Shown one piece after another: positions 46,292-56,706 of a DNA stretch of 64,000 bases. The first letter of the stretch is position 1, and each line of letters starts with the position of its first letter. Under the pieces are notes generated by a model. That model worked only from the letters and a program-made list of their open reading frames with translations. It had not been told where the DNA came from and searched no databases. Source of the stretch: Muribaculaceae bacterium (lineage in GTDB: Bacteria > Bacteroidota > Bacteroidia > Bacteroidales > Muribaculaceae); the NCBI GenBank assembly GCA_017427945.1, contig JAFRRT010000012.1:124001-188000 (forward strand), in the 5' to 3' direction. The position numbers were made by a program, and so were the translations under genes.

Positions 46292-46984
46292 ATGAAAAAG
46301 TTAACCGCAATATTAGTCTGTTTGTCGGTACTGTCATTCAGCCTTCACGGCAATGATAGTGACTTTTTACCGTTCAAAGCCATCGACGGCGCGTGGATGA
46401 GCAAACGCATCCCGGTGAACAGTAGCGATGGAACGGCAGACGTAATGACCCTGCTCAAGGCATTCCATTCAGTATGGCCCACCGAAGCCGTGCAGGCGCT
46501 GATTGACGAAGCGGGTGACAGGCGATACGTCCCGAATGATGTCACCGAATGTGATGACTGCACAGGACATACGTTTGTTGACTGTGATGATTACAACTGC
46601 GCATATTTTGACAACGGTGAGGCCGAACCGCAGCTTATCGAGGCAAGAGCGTATCCACGCGAGAACGGCCACACGCTCTTCGGCATCTGCCTTGAAGACT
46701 ACGGCGATGAACAGACGGTGTTCTGCTGCTTCTACGATTATGACCCAGACACCCGGCTGATGACACCTGAAGACGGGCCTTACGTCGAACCTCATCGCAT
46801 ATGGGCCGATTCCAGGCTGAGTTATCAGCTTGGCATGGAATATGACCTGACCTTCATCGTGAAAGAAACTTCACCTGATGGCGATTATTGGTTCCACCAC
46901 TATTACTACAACGGCATGGTACACATCTACAACCATTCAGGAAAAAATGGCTATACTGATGAAGAAGACGAATTTGAAGAATAA
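46292..46984 (+). CDS. Secreted protein of unknown function, cluster gene 4
   Basis: This 230-residue protein has a signal peptide (LTAILVCLSVLSFSLHG). It contains a small Cys cluster (CDDCTGHTFVDCDDYNC) that could bind metal or form disulfides, then a Tyr/Asp-rich beta part (FCCFYDYDPDTRLMTPEDGPY). It starts at ATG 46292, after GTG 46289 and 4 bases after the previous stop. No family is recognised. It is followed by the YARHG gene after 13 bases. Confidence 0.75.
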   Translation: MKKLTAILVCLSVLSFSLHGNDSDFLPFKAIDGAWMSKRIPVNSSDGTADVMTLLKAFHSVWPTEAVQALIDEAGDRRYVPNDVTECDDCTGHTFVDCDDYNCAYFDNGEAEPQLIEARAYPRENGHTLFGICLEDYGDEQTVFCCFYDYDPDTRLMTPEDGPYVEPHRIWADSRLSYQLGMEYDLTFIVKETSPDGDYWFHHYYYNGMVHIYNHSGKNGYTDEEDEFEE

Positions 46985-46997
46985 ACTCACAGAAAGT

Positions 46998-47936
46998 ATG
47001 AGAAAGATAGCAATCACCATACTGCTGCTCGGCACGCTTACCGCAGTGGCGCAGCAAATCAAGCATGGCAGCATGTGGTACAACGGTGCCCTTGTCTATG
47101 ACGCCACCTTAATTGAAGGAGGAAAAGTGCTGATGAACACCTGCGCTGAGGGCGAGGATATCGGATTCATGCTTGTTCCTGTTCAAGGCAAGCCGGACAC
47201 CTACAGCATTACCCAGAGCCCACACGACGTGATGATGGTCGAAGAGGAAGATGCAACAGTTCAATACCTCCAGCAAGACGCCATCGAAGTCCTATGTTTC
47301 TATAAGCCTGACGGCGTCCTGTACAAGTTGATGACTAAAACCGACGAGCAAGACAACCAGAAGCTCAATGTGGAAAACTGGATGAGGATGATCAGGGGTG
47401 ACTACACCATGGCAGACGGCATCCGCGTGACCATTGACTGGGATAAAGCGCTTGTGGGAGGTACCTATGTGCCTGTCGAAGCCATGACATTTAACGGCCA
47501 GGTGACTGGTATCATAAAAATCGACGGAGGAGGGCCACCGTTAAATGGCTGTTTTGAAGTGGAATTCACCACCGAAGGCCTTATCCTATACGAAGTCGGC
47601 TTTGATGAATTTGGGTTTCCTCACAGGCTGTGGGGTGACGGTATCGTTCTCACCGAATCCAATCCTGAGAACGGCCGCTTTGACTTTGCGGGTTACTCAT
47701 TGCTCCACGGCAGCGAGCTGTATTACTACAATAAACCGACACTGCGGATAATGCGCAACAGCATTCTTGCCCGTCACGGCTATATGTTCCAGTCCAAGGA
47801 CCTGAAGAAATACTACAGCAACGAGCCCTGGTATCATCCTGCCGACAGCAACGATGACATCCAGCTCTCATTCCTTGAGCAACTGAACATCGATTTAATT
47901 AAATACAGAGAAGCCACTTATGATATTGAGCAGTAA
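46998..47936 (+). CDS. Secreted YARHG-domain protein, cluster gene 5
   Basis: This 312-residue protein has a signal peptide (IAITILLLGTLTAVAQ) and a C-terminal YARHG domain (about 250-285, IMRNSILARHGYMFQSKDLKKYY and WYHP). YARHG is an extracellular domain of unknown function, often next to peptidase or binding domains. The middle (GDYTMADGIRVTIDWDKALVGG) is beta rich with no assignment. I chose ATG 46998; the frame is open further upstream but overlaps the previous gene and gives no signal peptide. Confidence 0.82.
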   Translation: MRKIAITILLLGTLTAVAQQIKHGSMWYNGALVYDATLIEGGKVLMNTCAEGEDIGFMLVPVQGKPDTYSITQSPHDVMMVEEEDATVQYLQQDAIEVLCFYKPDGVLYKLMTKTDEQDNQKLNVENWMRMIRGDYTMADGIRVTIDWDKALVGGTYVPVEAMTFNGQVTGIIKIDGGGPPLNGCFEVEFTTEGLILYEVGFDEFGFPHRLWGDGIVLTESNPENGRFDFAGYSLLHGSELYYYNKPTLRIMRNSILARHGYMFQSKDLKKYYSNEPWYHPADSNDDIQLSFLEQLNIDLIKYREATYDIEQ

Positions 47937-47990
47937 ACAGGATTCACCCAATTCTGCTCCATAGGGTCAAAGACACACCGGAAAAATTAG

Positions 47991-47998
47991 TATATTTG
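47991..47998 (+). promoter_or_regulatory. -7 element TATATTTG immediately before the helicase start
   Basis: The element ends 5 bases before ATG 48004, so the transcript would start at or within a few bases of the start codon (leaderless). Confidence 0.6.
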
Positions 47999-48003
47999 CA
48001 ACC

Positions 48004-50388
48004 ATGAATGAGGACTATCTGAATAAATTGAACGAACAACAGCGGGCGGCCGTCGAGTATTGCGACGGACCGCAACTGGTGATTGCAGGGGCGGGCTCGG
48101 GCAAAACGCGCGTGCTGACCTACAAAATCGTGCACCTGCTGCAGCAAGGCTACGAGCCCTGGCGCATCATGGCACTGACGTTCACCAACAAAGCAGCACG
48201 CGAGATGCGCGAACGCATCGAGCCGCTGGCGGGTCCTGAGGTAGCTGCCCAATTGTGGATGGGCACGTTCCACTCGATTTTCTCACGCATACTGCGCCGC
48301 AATGCCGAGCGCATCGGGTTCAAACCCGATTTCACCATCTATGACCAGAGCGACTCCCGGTCACTCCTCAAGCTCATCATCAAGGAGAAAGGGCTTGACG
48401 ACAGGCTCTACAAACCGGCATCTATTCAAACACAGATCAGCAATGCCAAGAATGCCTTGATAGGCCCTGACGACTATGCCCGCAATCAGGCCCTCATTGA
48501 TGCCGACCGCGACGCCTTGCGTCCCGAAATCGCCAACATCTATAACGCCTACTGGAAACGTTGCCGCATCGCGGGCGCCATGGACTTTGACGACTTGCTG
48601 TTCTATACCAACATCCTGTTGCGCGACAACCCCGATGTGTTGGAACAGTATCAGGAGTTCTTCAGGTACATCCTTGTTGATGAGTACCAGGATACCAACT
48701 TCTCACAGCACCTGATTGTGCACCAGCTGAGCCAGAAGTATAACCGCCTGTGCGTGGTGGGCGACGATGCCCAGAGTATTTACAGCTTCCGCGGCGCGAA
48801 CATCGACAACATCTTGAAACTGACGAGGTTTTATCCCGATATCAAGACCTTTAAACTGGAACGCAACTACCGTTCAACACAGACCATCACCGATGCCGCC
48901 AACAGCCTGATCAAGAAAAACAGGGGACAGATTCCCAAGCACCTGTTCAGCAAGAATATGCTGGGAGAACGCATCCCTGTGATTCAGTGCTACAGCGACT
49001 ACGAGGAAGCTTATGTTGTCGCCAACCAGATAGCGGCCCTCAAGGCACGCCAGGGTGACAGCTATGAGGACTATGCAGTGCTTTACCGCACTAATGCGCA
49101 GTCGCGCGTACTGGAGGAAGCCTTGAGCAACGGTGGACGTCGGGACAAGCACGGCAACATGCGCAGTGCTATCCCCTACCGCATCTATGGTGGCCTATCG
49201 TTCTACCAGCGCAAGGAAGTGAAAGACGCCATCTGCTACTTCAGACTGGTTATCAATGCCGACGATGATGAAGCACTGAGACGTGTCATCAATTATCCGT
49301 CACGAGGTATCGGTGACACTACAGTGAGCAAAATCAATCACTGCGCCACCGAGAACGGCGTGAGCATGTGGCAGGTCATCAATAACACGGAACAATTTGG
49401 GCTGAACGCAAACCGTGGCACCTTGACCAAACTGGAAGGTTTTGCTGCCTTGATTAAAGGTCTGATCGAAATGAATCAGAGCGGTGCCGATGCACTGACC
49501 ATGGCCCGCGAGACCATTAAGCAGACACGCATCAAGAGCGTGTTGTTGGGTGACAGCACACCTGAGAACATCAGTCGTATCGAGAACCTCGACGAGCTTG
49601 TCAATGCTGTGAATGACTTCCAGCAAGGCAAAGAAGAGAGTGGCGACGAGCATTGTCAAATCGGCGACTTCCTTGCCGAGACGTCACTGCTCACCGATCA
49701 GGACATGAATGACCCCGAAGGCGAGAAAGTGACCTTGATGACCGTGCATGCGGCCAAGGGCCTGGAATTCAAGAACGTCATCATCGTAGGCGTGGAGGAA
49801 GACCTTTTCCCCAGCGCGATGAGTGCCGGCTCACTGTACCAGATTGAGGAGGAGCGGCGTCTTTTGTACGTTGCCATTACGCGTGCCGAGGTGAATTGCG
49901 TGATTACCTATGCCACATCGCGTTACCACAACGGTCAGACCAAGAGCTGCGTCATGAGCCGTTTCCTGCGCGACATCGCACCCGAATACCTGCTAATGGG
50001 CAGCACCAACTCCACGCCCGTTCCGTCCCGCAAGCGCTCACGATGGGAGGACGATTGGGACGATGAACCTGTGCAGGAAAAGCCCAGACGTGTTGCTGAG
50101 GCCAAGCCTCGAAGCACCAAGACGACGCCCGCGCCATCAAGGCCGTCAAGGCCTACTGTCACTCCCCCATCACGTCCTGCGACCCCGCCTCCAACGAGTG
50201 GCGGCAACTTTGCTGCACACAGTGCCGACGAGTTGCAAGAAGGCAGCCAGATTTTGCACTCGCGATTCGGCCGTGGTACGGTCATCAAAATCGACACCAG
50301 CGGCAGTGACGCCAAGATTGACGTGTCGTTCGCCGACGGAAACATCAGGAAATTGTTATTGAAATTCGCTAAATTCGAAATACTGTAA
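48004..50388 (+). CDS. UvrD/PcrA-family superfamily 1 DNA helicase
   Basis: This 794-residue 3'-5' helicase has motif Q (LNEQQRAAVEY), Walker A AGAGSGKT at residues 28-35, motif Ia LTFTNKAAREM, motif II VDEYQDT, motif III VVGDDAQSIYSFRGA, motif IV RNYRST, motif V MTVHAAKGLEF and motif VI LYVAITRA. A Lys/Pro/Thr-rich linker (about 680-745) and a Tudor-like C-terminal piece (GSQILHSRFGRGTVIKI) follow. It should act in repair and replication-fork clearing, like PcrA. nspC begins 5 bases after its stop. Confidence 0.94.
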   Translation: MNEDYLNKLNEQQRAAVEYCDGPQLVIAGAGSGKTRVLTYKIVHLLQQGYEPWRIMALTFTNKAAREMRERIEPLAGPEVAAQLWMGTFHSIFSRILRRNAERIGFKPDFTIYDQSDSRSLLKLIIKEKGLDDRLYKPASIQTQISNAKNALIGPDDYARNQALIDADRDALRPEIANIYNAYWKRCRIAGAMDFDDLLFYTNILLRDNPDVLEQYQEFFRYILVDEYQDTNFSQHLIVHQLSQKYNRLCVVGDDAQSIYSFRGANIDNILKLTRFYPDIKTFKLERNYRSTQTITDAANSLIKKNRGQIPKHLFSKNMLGERIPVIQCYSDYEEAYVVANQIAALKARQGDSYEDYAVLYRTNAQSRVLEEALSNGGRRDKHGNMRSAIPYRIYGGLSFYQRKEVKDAICYFRLVINADDDEALRRVINYPSRGIGDTTVSKINHCATENGVSMWQVINNTEQFGLNANRGTLTKLEGFAALIKGLIEMNQSGADALTMARETIKQTRIKSVLLGDSTPENISRIENLDELVNAVNDFQQGKEESGDEHCQIGDFLAETSLLTDQDMNDPEGEKVTLMTVHAAKGLEFKNVIIVGVEEDLFPSAMSAGSLYQIEEERRLLYVAITRAEVNCVITYATSRYHNGQTKSCVMSRFLRDIAPEYLLMGSTNSTPVPSRKRSRWEDDWDDEPVQEKPRRVAEAKPRSTKTTPAPSRPSRPTVTPPSRPATPPPTSGGNFAAHSADELQEGSQILHSRFGRGTVIKIDTSGSDAKIDVSFADGNIRKLLLKFAKFEIL

Positions 50389-50393
50389 CCATT

Positions 50394-51536
50394 ATGGAAT
50401 ACAAGACGCCTTACTATATTGTGTATGAGGAAAAGCTGCGCAAGAACATAGAGCTGATTACAGGCGTGGCGCAACGGACTGGTGCGGACATCATCATGGC
50501 CTTCAAGGCCAACGCGCTATGGCGCACATTCGACATTTTCAGGGAATACGGCATCGAGTCCACTGCCAGCTCGCTGAACGAAATGCTGCTAGCCATTGAC
50601 GAGCTGAAATGCCGCCCGCACACCTACTGCCCCGCATATACCGACGAGACCATCGACGCCTACATTGCAGGCAGTTCTCATATCACATTCAACTCGGTAG
50701 AGCAGTACATGCGCTTTGCCGACAAGGTCAAGGCCCATAATAATGACTGGCCCGGTGAACAGGTGAGCTGCGGCCTGCGCGTGAACCCCATGTGTTCGGT
50801 TATCGAAACAGACATCTACAATCCTTGCTGCCCTGGCTCGCGTTTCGGTGTGCTGGCAAGCGACCTCGATGAGTTGCCCGAAGGAATTGAGGGCTTCCAT
50901 TTCCATGCACTGTGCGAGAGCACGAGTTTTGATCTGGAAAAGGTGCTATTGGCATTGAAACAGCAGTTCGGGAAATACTTGCCACAGCTCAAATGGCTCA
51001 ACATGGGAGGCGGCCACCTGATGACGCGCAAGGGTTACAACATCGGACACCTGGAACAGGTGCTGGGCGCTTTCCGGGGAGCCTACCCCAACCTGCAAAT
51101 CATTCTGGAGCCGGGCAGTGCCTGGTGCTGGCAGACGGGTGACCTGGAGGCCAGTGTGGTAGATGTGGTAGCCAACAGCAGTATCACGACGGCTATCATT
51201 GATGCCTCCTTTGCCTGCCACATGCCTGACTGCCTTGAGATGCCCTATAAGCCCAAAATCACTCAAGCACTTGAAGAGGTTGACACGTCAAAGCCCACCT
51301 ACCGCATGGGCGGCAACTCATGCCTGAGCGGCGACTATGTGGGCGACTGGAGTTTCGAGAAACCGCTGCAGCGCGGTGACCGCATCACCTTTGAGGACAT
51401 GAATCACTACACGACCGTCAAGACCAACATGTTCAACGGCATACAGCATCCTTCCATCCTGCTGAAACGCATGGACGGAAGCATCGAGGTGCTGCGGGAA
51501 TTTGATTACATTGACTACAAGTCACGAATGAGTTAA
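50394..51536 (+). CDS. nspC: Carboxynorspermidine decarboxylase
   Basis: This 380-residue PLP enzyme of the alanine-racemase fold decarboxylates carboxy(nor)spermidine, the last step of the alternative polyamine pathway. The PLP lysine is in AFKANALWRTFDIF, HALCES and GGGHLMT bind the phosphate, and GNSCLSGDY supplies the second-subunit residues. It is separated from the helicase gene by only 5 bases, so they are co-transcribed. The partner carboxyspermidine dehydrogenase is not in the window. Confidence 0.93.
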   Translation: MEYKTPYYIVYEEKLRKNIELITGVAQRTGADIIMAFKANALWRTFDIFREYGIESTASSLNEMLLAIDELKCRPHTYCPAYTDETIDAYIAGSSHITFNSVEQYMRFADKVKAHNNDWPGEQVSCGLRVNPMCSVIETDIYNPCCPGSRFGVLASDLDELPEGIEGFHFHALCESTSFDLEKVLLALKQQFGKYLPQLKWLNMGGGHLMTRKGYNIGHLEQVLGAFRGAYPNLQIILEPGSAWCWQTGDLEASVVDVVANSSITTAIIDASFACHMPDCLEMPYKPKITQALEEVDTSKPTYRMGGNSCLSGDYVGDWSFEKPLQRGDRITFEDMNHYTTVKTNMFNGIQHPSILLKRMDGSIEVLREFDYIDYKSRMS

Positions 51537-51626
51537 AAGCCCATCAATGACCTTCCAATTTAAACAGAACAACCCATTCGTGGGGATTTCTGGGCATTCG
51601 TGTTAAATATCCAAAATTTGTGGTAA

Positions 51627-52904
51627 TTACCTGCCGGAGTAGGTTACGCCGTAGCCTACAAAGTGGTCATAGCGCTCACCCATTGGGCGGTCGTAGACCT
51701 TGACGAGATATTCGTTGATCGTCTCGTAATGGTCACCTTCAATTTTTCCTGTCTGGCCCACTGTCGTGCCATCAGGTACCCAAAGGTACATATAGTTGTA
51801 TGCACCCTGCTTGAGCAACAAGTCGGCAGTATAACATCCGCTGCTGTCATCATACTTCATCATTGCCTGCGAGCCGGAATATCCTTCCAGAAACTCACCA
51901 TATAACCAAACGTTGCCACCATTGAGTTTGCCACCCGTGTCAAGAGTGAAGTGCGTAATCATATAGTCGGCCTGAAGGGCGTTTTCCCCGAAAGCCTCGG
52001 CATTGCGGATGGTGAAACGGCCAAACTGTGTCTTGTCATACAAGTACTGAATCTCGTTGCGGGGCTCATCGACACGCAAGATGGCATGATACATCGGTTC
52101 GTAATAACGAATGGACTGAACACCCATGTTAAGGTTATGGGCAGACACCGTTTCAAAACGCCTGAACTCATTGCCGGCAGGGAAAATGAGATCCTTGTTG
52201 TGGTCATAGGTCACATGGTCAACACCCACCATCATGGGTCGCGTTACGGTAACGGCATTGTCCTGACGTGAGTTCTGTGAAACGACACAGATGAACTCAC
52301 TATAGGGATCCTGAATTTGATTGGGCTTGTAACGAATATCGAACGACACCTGCTGGAAACGGTTATTATATTCCACATCGGTGCGTGATGTCACTTGAGG
52401 GAAGACGCTCACCGTGCCCTCACAGAGCGAGAAACGTGTTTGGAACAGGATTTTTGTCGGGTCGTCCTGCTCATAAACGGTGAGCATGTAGTTGCCACTC
52501 ACATAAAACTCCATATCGGCATTAGGTAGCACGAACTGGTAATTATAGTAGTGGACATAGGTGGCTTCGCTTGGCTCATAGTCCTCAATGTCACCGTAAT
52601 TGAAACCACTCACATATTCACTCTCCACCAATTGCGACGGTTGCCAGTCTGCGTTGCAGTGAGTGACACTGTAGCGCAGGTAATGCACGTCGTAATCCAA
52701 GTAGTCGAAATTAATGAGCAAGCGGTCGTCGGAATTCATCATGAGCACCGGGGGCATGTACATATTGCTTGCCATGCACACCTTAAGGGAGCGCACGTTG
52801 CTGTCAAAGATAATAGGCCTTGTCTCTACCCTGTTCTGCGCGACCGAGGAAAGTGCCACAATAAAGCAGCACAACAGTCCCAATATTCTGTTCTGTTTCA
52901 TCAT
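51627..52904 (-). CDS. DUF5103 exported protein (type IX secretion plug-like)
   Basis: This 425-residue protein has a signal peptide (ILGLLCCFIVALSSVAQ) and DUF5103 features: RLLINFDYLDYDVHYLRYSVTHCNADW, YHYYNYQF-type strands, FSLCEGTVSVFPQVTSRTDVEYNN and YMYLWVPDGT. The family includes a plug protein of the type IX secretion translocon in Bacteroidota. Whether this genome has T9SS is not visible here. Two adjacent ATGs (52904, 52901) are possible. It is convergent with nspC; I see no clear terminator between them. Confidence 0.85.
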   Translation of the reverse strand: MMKQNRILGLLCCFIVALSSVAQNRVETRPIIFDSNVRSLKVCMASNMYMPPVLMMNSDDRLLINFDYLDYDVHYLRYSVTHCNADWQPSQLVESEYVSGFNYGDIEDYEPSEATYVHYYNYQFVLPNADMEFYVSGNYMLTVYEQDDPTKILFQTRFSLCEGTVSVFPQVTSRTDVEYNNRFQQVSFDIRYKPNQIQDPYSEFICVVSQNSRQDNAVTVTRPMMVGVDHVTYDHNKDLIFPAGNEFRRFETVSAHNLNMGVQSIRYYEPMYHAILRVDEPRNEIQYLYDKTQFGRFTIRNAEAFGENALQADYMITHFTLDTGGKLNGGNVWLYGEFLEGYSGSQAMMKYDDSSGCYTADLLLKQGAYNYMYLWVPDGTTVGQTGKIEGDHYETINEYLVKVYDRPMGERYDHFVGYGVTYSGR

Positions 52905-52981
52905 TCTCTATATTTATCTGTTAGACAGGATTTTGGTGCTTGAGTTTAAATGGAGCGCTACTCAGAGTCATGAAACAAGTG

Positions 52982-53953
52982 TCAGCGTACCAGCAAGTAG
53001 ATGGTGTAAGCCACATAGGCGGCAAAGAAGATGATGCCCTCTACCCGGTCAAACTTGTTTTTCTTGAAGGTGTAAATCACCATATAAAGCATGAAAGCCG
53101 CCACAATCATCACAGTATAGTCTATGATGTTGATGGACTGGAAATACAGCGGTTTGACCGTTGACGCCGCGCCGAGGATGAACATCAGGTTGAACAGGTT
53201 GCTGCCGATAACATTTCCCAAAGCGAGTTGAGGATTATGCTTGCTGGCTGCAATGACAGCGGTCACCAGTTCGGGCAAAGATGTGCCCACGGCAACAATG
53301 GTGATGGCGATAGCCGCCTCACTCATGCCCCATGCCGCAGCCAGCTTCTTGGCGCTGTCAAGGAACAAGTTGCCACCGTAGATGAGTAATACCAGTGAAG
53401 CCAGAGCAATGGGCCACAAAAGCCAAAGGCTCTTTCCTGTGAGCGAAGACGAGGCTTCCTCATCAGCATCCTGAAGCGCCTTTTTGGGGTCCTTCCCTTT
53501 CTGGATAACCACCCAACCCATGTAGCCGATGAACACCAGCAGTAACACAATGCCGTCAAGACGATTCAGGGAGCTGTCAAGGCCCGGCACGATGGAATCA
53601 TTGGCAATAGCCATGACGAGGAGCGACATGAAGATGAGGAACGGGATGTCCCTAATACGCTGTAACCGCTCGATGGCAAATGGACAAATGATGGCCGTGA
53701 CACCAAGAATAAGGAAGATATTGGCAATATTTGAGCCGATGACGTTACCCATGGCAATGTCGCCGCTGTCGCTTAGCGCCGATTTTATCGACACGAACAG
53801 TTCGGGCGAGCTGGTGCCGATGCCCACTATGGTCAGTCCAATGATGAAGTTTGATATCTTGGCGCGCTGGGCTATTGCCACCGACGAGTCAACCAGATAG
53901 TTCGCCGCCAGCAACAACAGTCCAAGGCCTACAATCAGCAACAGATAGTCCAC
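52982..53953 (-). CDS. Calcium/sodium antiporter (CaCA family, YrbG-like)
   Basis: This 323-residue protein has about ten transmembrane helices and the two inverted alpha-repeats of the family. Repeat 1 is GIGTSSPELFVSI with GNVIGSNIANI, and repeat 2 is VGTSLPELVTAV with GNVIGSNLFNL. It exchanges Ca2+ for Na+ across the inner membrane. The start is GTG 53953, 11 bases after the alaS stop and behind a purine-rich stretch (AGTAGAAGAA), so it is probably co-transcribed with alaS. Confidence 0.92.
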   Translation of the reverse strand: MDYLLLIVGLGLLLLAANYLVDSSVAIAQRAKISNFIIGLTIVGIGTSSPELFVSIKSALSDSGDIAMGNVIGSNIANIFLILGVTAIICPFAIERLQRIRDIPFLIFMSLLVMAIANDSIVPGLDSSLNRLDGIVLLLVFIGYMGWVVIQKGKDPKKALQDADEEASSSLTGKSLWLLWPIALASLVLLIYGGNLFLDSAKKLAAAWGMSEAAIAITIVAVGTSLPELVTAVIAASKHNPQLALGNVIGSNLFNLMFILGAASTVKPLYFQSINIIDYTVMIVAAFMLYMVIYTFKKNKFDRVEGIIFFAAYVAYTIYLLVR

Positions 53954-53964
53954 TTCTTCTACTT

Positions 53965-56583
53965 TTAGAGATTCAGTGCTTCGCGCATCGCCTGCAAGGC
54001 CTGTTCAAGGCCTTGAGCATTGCGTCCGCCTGCCTGAGCGAAGTGCGGCTGGCCACCGCCACCACCCTGAATGCATTTGGCAGCGCCACGCACGATATTG
54101 CCTGCATTCAGGCCGCTCTTGACCAAATCCTCGCTGAGCATGACAGTAAGCATGGGCTTATCCTCAAACTCGGTTGCAGCAAGGAAAGCAGTTGCAGTAG
54201 GACAATCGGCCTTGATTGCCAGAGCCACGCCCTTGACGATGTCGGGCATGCGCTTGCCGGTAAGGGTGATAACGTTCATGCCATTTTCGGCCTTAGCCTC
54301 GTTCTCAAGCTGCTTGGCAAGGACGGCAATACGTTGTTTCGTGAAATCGTCCACCTGTTTCTTGAGTTCAGCATTCTCGTTGAGCGACTTTTGCAGCGCG
54401 GTAATGGCATCGGGGGCGTTGTTGAGCAATTCCTTGACATGACCCAAGGTGTCTTGGGCATGATCGAGCATATCCTCGACACCGGCACCGGTGATGGCCT
54501 CGATGCGGCGGATGCCGGCAGCAATACTGCTCTCGCTGACAATGCGTACAATACCGATGTTACCGGTATTGGGCACATGGGTGCCACCACACAACTCAAC
54601 CGAGTCACCATACTTAATGACGCGCACATGGTCGCCGTATTTCTCACCAAAGAGTGCCATGGCACCCATCTGGCGAGCCTCGTCGATAGGCATCTCGCGA
54701 TGTTCTTCACGAGTGATGGCGTTGCGTATCATCTTGTTGGCGAGGTGCTCCACCTGACGGATTTCCTCAGGCGTCACCTTGCGGAAGTGCGAGAAGTCGA
54801 AACGCAGAGAGTGGGGATCGACATAAGAACCTTTCTGCTCAACATGGGTACCCAGCACCTGACGCAGGGCGGCATGGAGCAAGTGGGTTGCCGTATGGTT
54901 GCACTCGGTGGAACGGCGAGCCTCTACATCGATAACTGCATGCAGTGTGGCATTGACGTCGCTGGGCAACTTGGCAGTGATATGTACAGGCAGGTTATTC
55001 TCACGCTTGGTGTCGGTCACCTCGATAACCTCGTCGCCCAACTTGAGGACACCACGGTCACCCACCTGGCCACCCATCTCGGCATAGAACGGAGTGCGGT
55101 CAAGCACTATCTGGTAGAACGACTTGTTCTTTTGTGTCACCTTGCGATAGCGCAGGATGTTCACGTCACACTCGGTGAGGTCATATCCTACAAACTCGGT
55201 AACGCCGTCCTTGAGCTCCACCCAATCGGTAGCCTCGACGGCAGCAGCATTGCGGGCACGCTGCTTTTGCTTCTGCATCTCGACATTGAACTCCTCCTCA
55301 TTGACCGTCATGCCGTTCTCACGCAAGATGAGTTCGGTAAGGTCCAATGGGAAGCCAAAAGTATCATAGAGCGTAAAGGCCTCCTTGCCATCGACAACAG
55401 TCTTGCCGGCTGCCTTGGTGTCGGTGATGACCTTCTCGATAAGCTTCATGCCTGTGTCAAGGGTGCGCAGGAAGGCATCTTCCTCCTCTTTGGTGACATG
55501 CTTGATGAGGTCAGCCTGAGCCTTGATTTCGGGATAAGCCTCGCCCATACTCTCGATAAGGGTATCAATCAGGCGGTACATGAACGCCTCCTTGAAGCCC
55601 AGGAAGGTGTAGCCGTAGCGCACGGCACGACGCAAGATGCGGCGGATGACGTAGCCTGCCTTGGCGTTGCTGGGCAACTGACCGTCGGCAATCGAGAAGG
55701 CTATCGTGCGTACATGGTCGGCCACGACGCGCATGGCAACATCCACGTCCTTGTTCTCGCCATATTTCTTACCGCACATCTCGCCCAACTTACCGATAAG
55801 CGGCTGGAAGACGTCGGTGTCATAGTTGGATTTCTTGCCCTGCAAAGCCATGCACAGGCGCTCAAGGCCCATACCCGTGTCGATGACGCGATTGGGCAAC
55901 GGCTCGAGCGTGCCGTCGGCCTTGCGGTTAAACTGCATGAACACGAGGTTCCAAATCTCGATGACAAGCGGGTTGTCCTTGTTGACGAGCGATGCGCCGG
56001 GAACAGCAGCTTTCTCCTCCTCACTGCGCAGGTCGATATGCACCTCGCTGCAAGGGCCGCAAGGTCCCGTGTCTCCCATCTCCCAGAAATTGTCATGACG
56101 GTTACCGTTCAGGATGTGATCCTTGGGCAGATGAGTCTCCCAGAATCCTGCAGCCTCATCGTCACGCTCCAGGCCATCGTTCTTGTCGCCCTCAAACACC
56201 GTGGCATAAAGGCAGGTCGGGTCAAGTTTATATACGTTGACCAACAGGTCCCATGCCCAGTCAATAGCCTCGTGCTTGAAATAATCACCGAATGACCAGT
56301 TTCCCAACATCTCAAACATGGTGTGGTGGTAAGTGTCATGTCCCACTTCCTCAAGGTCATTGTGCTTGCCGCTGACGCGCAGGCACTTCTGTGAATCGGC
56401 TACACGGCGCCATTGCGCTTCCTTGTTGCCCAAAATGATGTCCTTGAACTGGTTCATGCCGGCATTGGTGAACATAAGGGTCGGATCGTCCTTGATGACC
56501 ATTGGAGCCGAAGGCACAATGTGGTGGCCACGCTCCTCAAAGTAACGCTTAAACGTCTCTCGAATTTCTTTTGCAGTTAGCAT
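53965..56583 (-). CDS. alaS: Alanyl-tRNA synthetase
   Basis: This 872-residue class II synthetase is full length. The catalytic domain shows [37 protein letters not shown] and [13 protein letters not shown]. The editing domain has zinc-type motifs [11 protein letters not shown] and [13 protein letters not shown]. The C-terminal C-Ala domain ends in [19 protein letters not shown]. It charges and proofreads tRNA-Ala. The Ca/Na antiporter gene follows on the same transcript. Confidence 0.97.
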   Translation of the reverse strand: MLTAKEIRETFKRYFEERGHHIVPSAPMVIKDDPTLMFTNAGMNQFKDIILGNKEAQWRRVADSQKCLRVSGKHNDLEEVGHDTYHHTMFEMLGNWSFGDYFKHEAIDWAWDLLVNVYKLDPTCLYATVFEGDKNDGLERDDEAAGFWETHLPKDHILNGNRHDNFWEMGDTGPCGPCSEVHIDLRSEEEKAAVPGASLVNKDNPLVIEIWNLVFMQFNRKADGTLEPLPNRVIDTGMGLERLCMALQGKKSNYDTDVFQPLIGKLGEMCGKKYGENKDVDVAMRVVADHVRTIAFSIADGQLPSNAKAGYVIRRILRRAVRYGYTFLGFKEAFMYRLIDTLIESMGEAYPEIKAQADLIKHVTKEEEDAFLRTLDTGMKLIEKVITDTKAAGKTVVDGKEAFTLYDTFGFPLDLTELILRENGMTVNEEEFNVEMQKQKQRARNAAAVEATDWVELKDGVTEFVGYDLTECDVNILRYRKVTQKNKSFYQIVLDRTPFYAEMGGQVGDRGVLKLGDEVIEVTDTKRENNLPVHITAKLPSDVNATLHAVIDVEARRSTECNHTATHLLHAALRQVLGTHVEQKGSYVDPHSLRFDFSHFRKVTPEEIRQVEHLANKMIRNAITREEHREMPIDEARQMGAMALFGEKYGDHVRVIKYGDSVELCGGTHVPNTGNIGIVRIVSESSIAAGIRRIEAITGAGVEDMLDHAQDTLGHVKELLNNAPDAITALQKSLNENAELKKQVDDFTKQRIAVLAKQLENEAKAENGMNVITLTGKRMPDIVKGVALAIKADCPTATAFLAATEFEDKPMLTVMLSEDLVKSGLNAGNIVRGAAKCIQGGGGGQPHFAQAGGRNAQGLEQALQAMREALNL

Positions 56584-56621
56584 CTTCTTTATCTTAATTT
56601 ATTATAAATGTTCTTGTTTTG

Positions 56622-56652
56622 TTGCAAAACCTAAACTTTTTGTTTACCTTTG
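56622..56652 (+). promoter_or_regulatory. Promoter for the MerR-type regulator gene
   Basis: TTG (56622-56624), 20 bases, then TACCTTTG (56645-56652). It is 54 bases before ATG 56707. Confidence 0.75.
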
Positions 56653-56706
56653 CAGGGTTGTAATCAACTTGCAAAATTACTCAATAATCTTTATTTGTGC
56701 AAGACC

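Noticed and set aside
53851-56295. 814-codon open frame on plus, antisense to alaS
   Set aside because: The minus strand encodes a complete, motif-perfect alanyl-tRNA synthetase. The plus frame has no recognisable domain and is a product of codon bias opposite a long gene.
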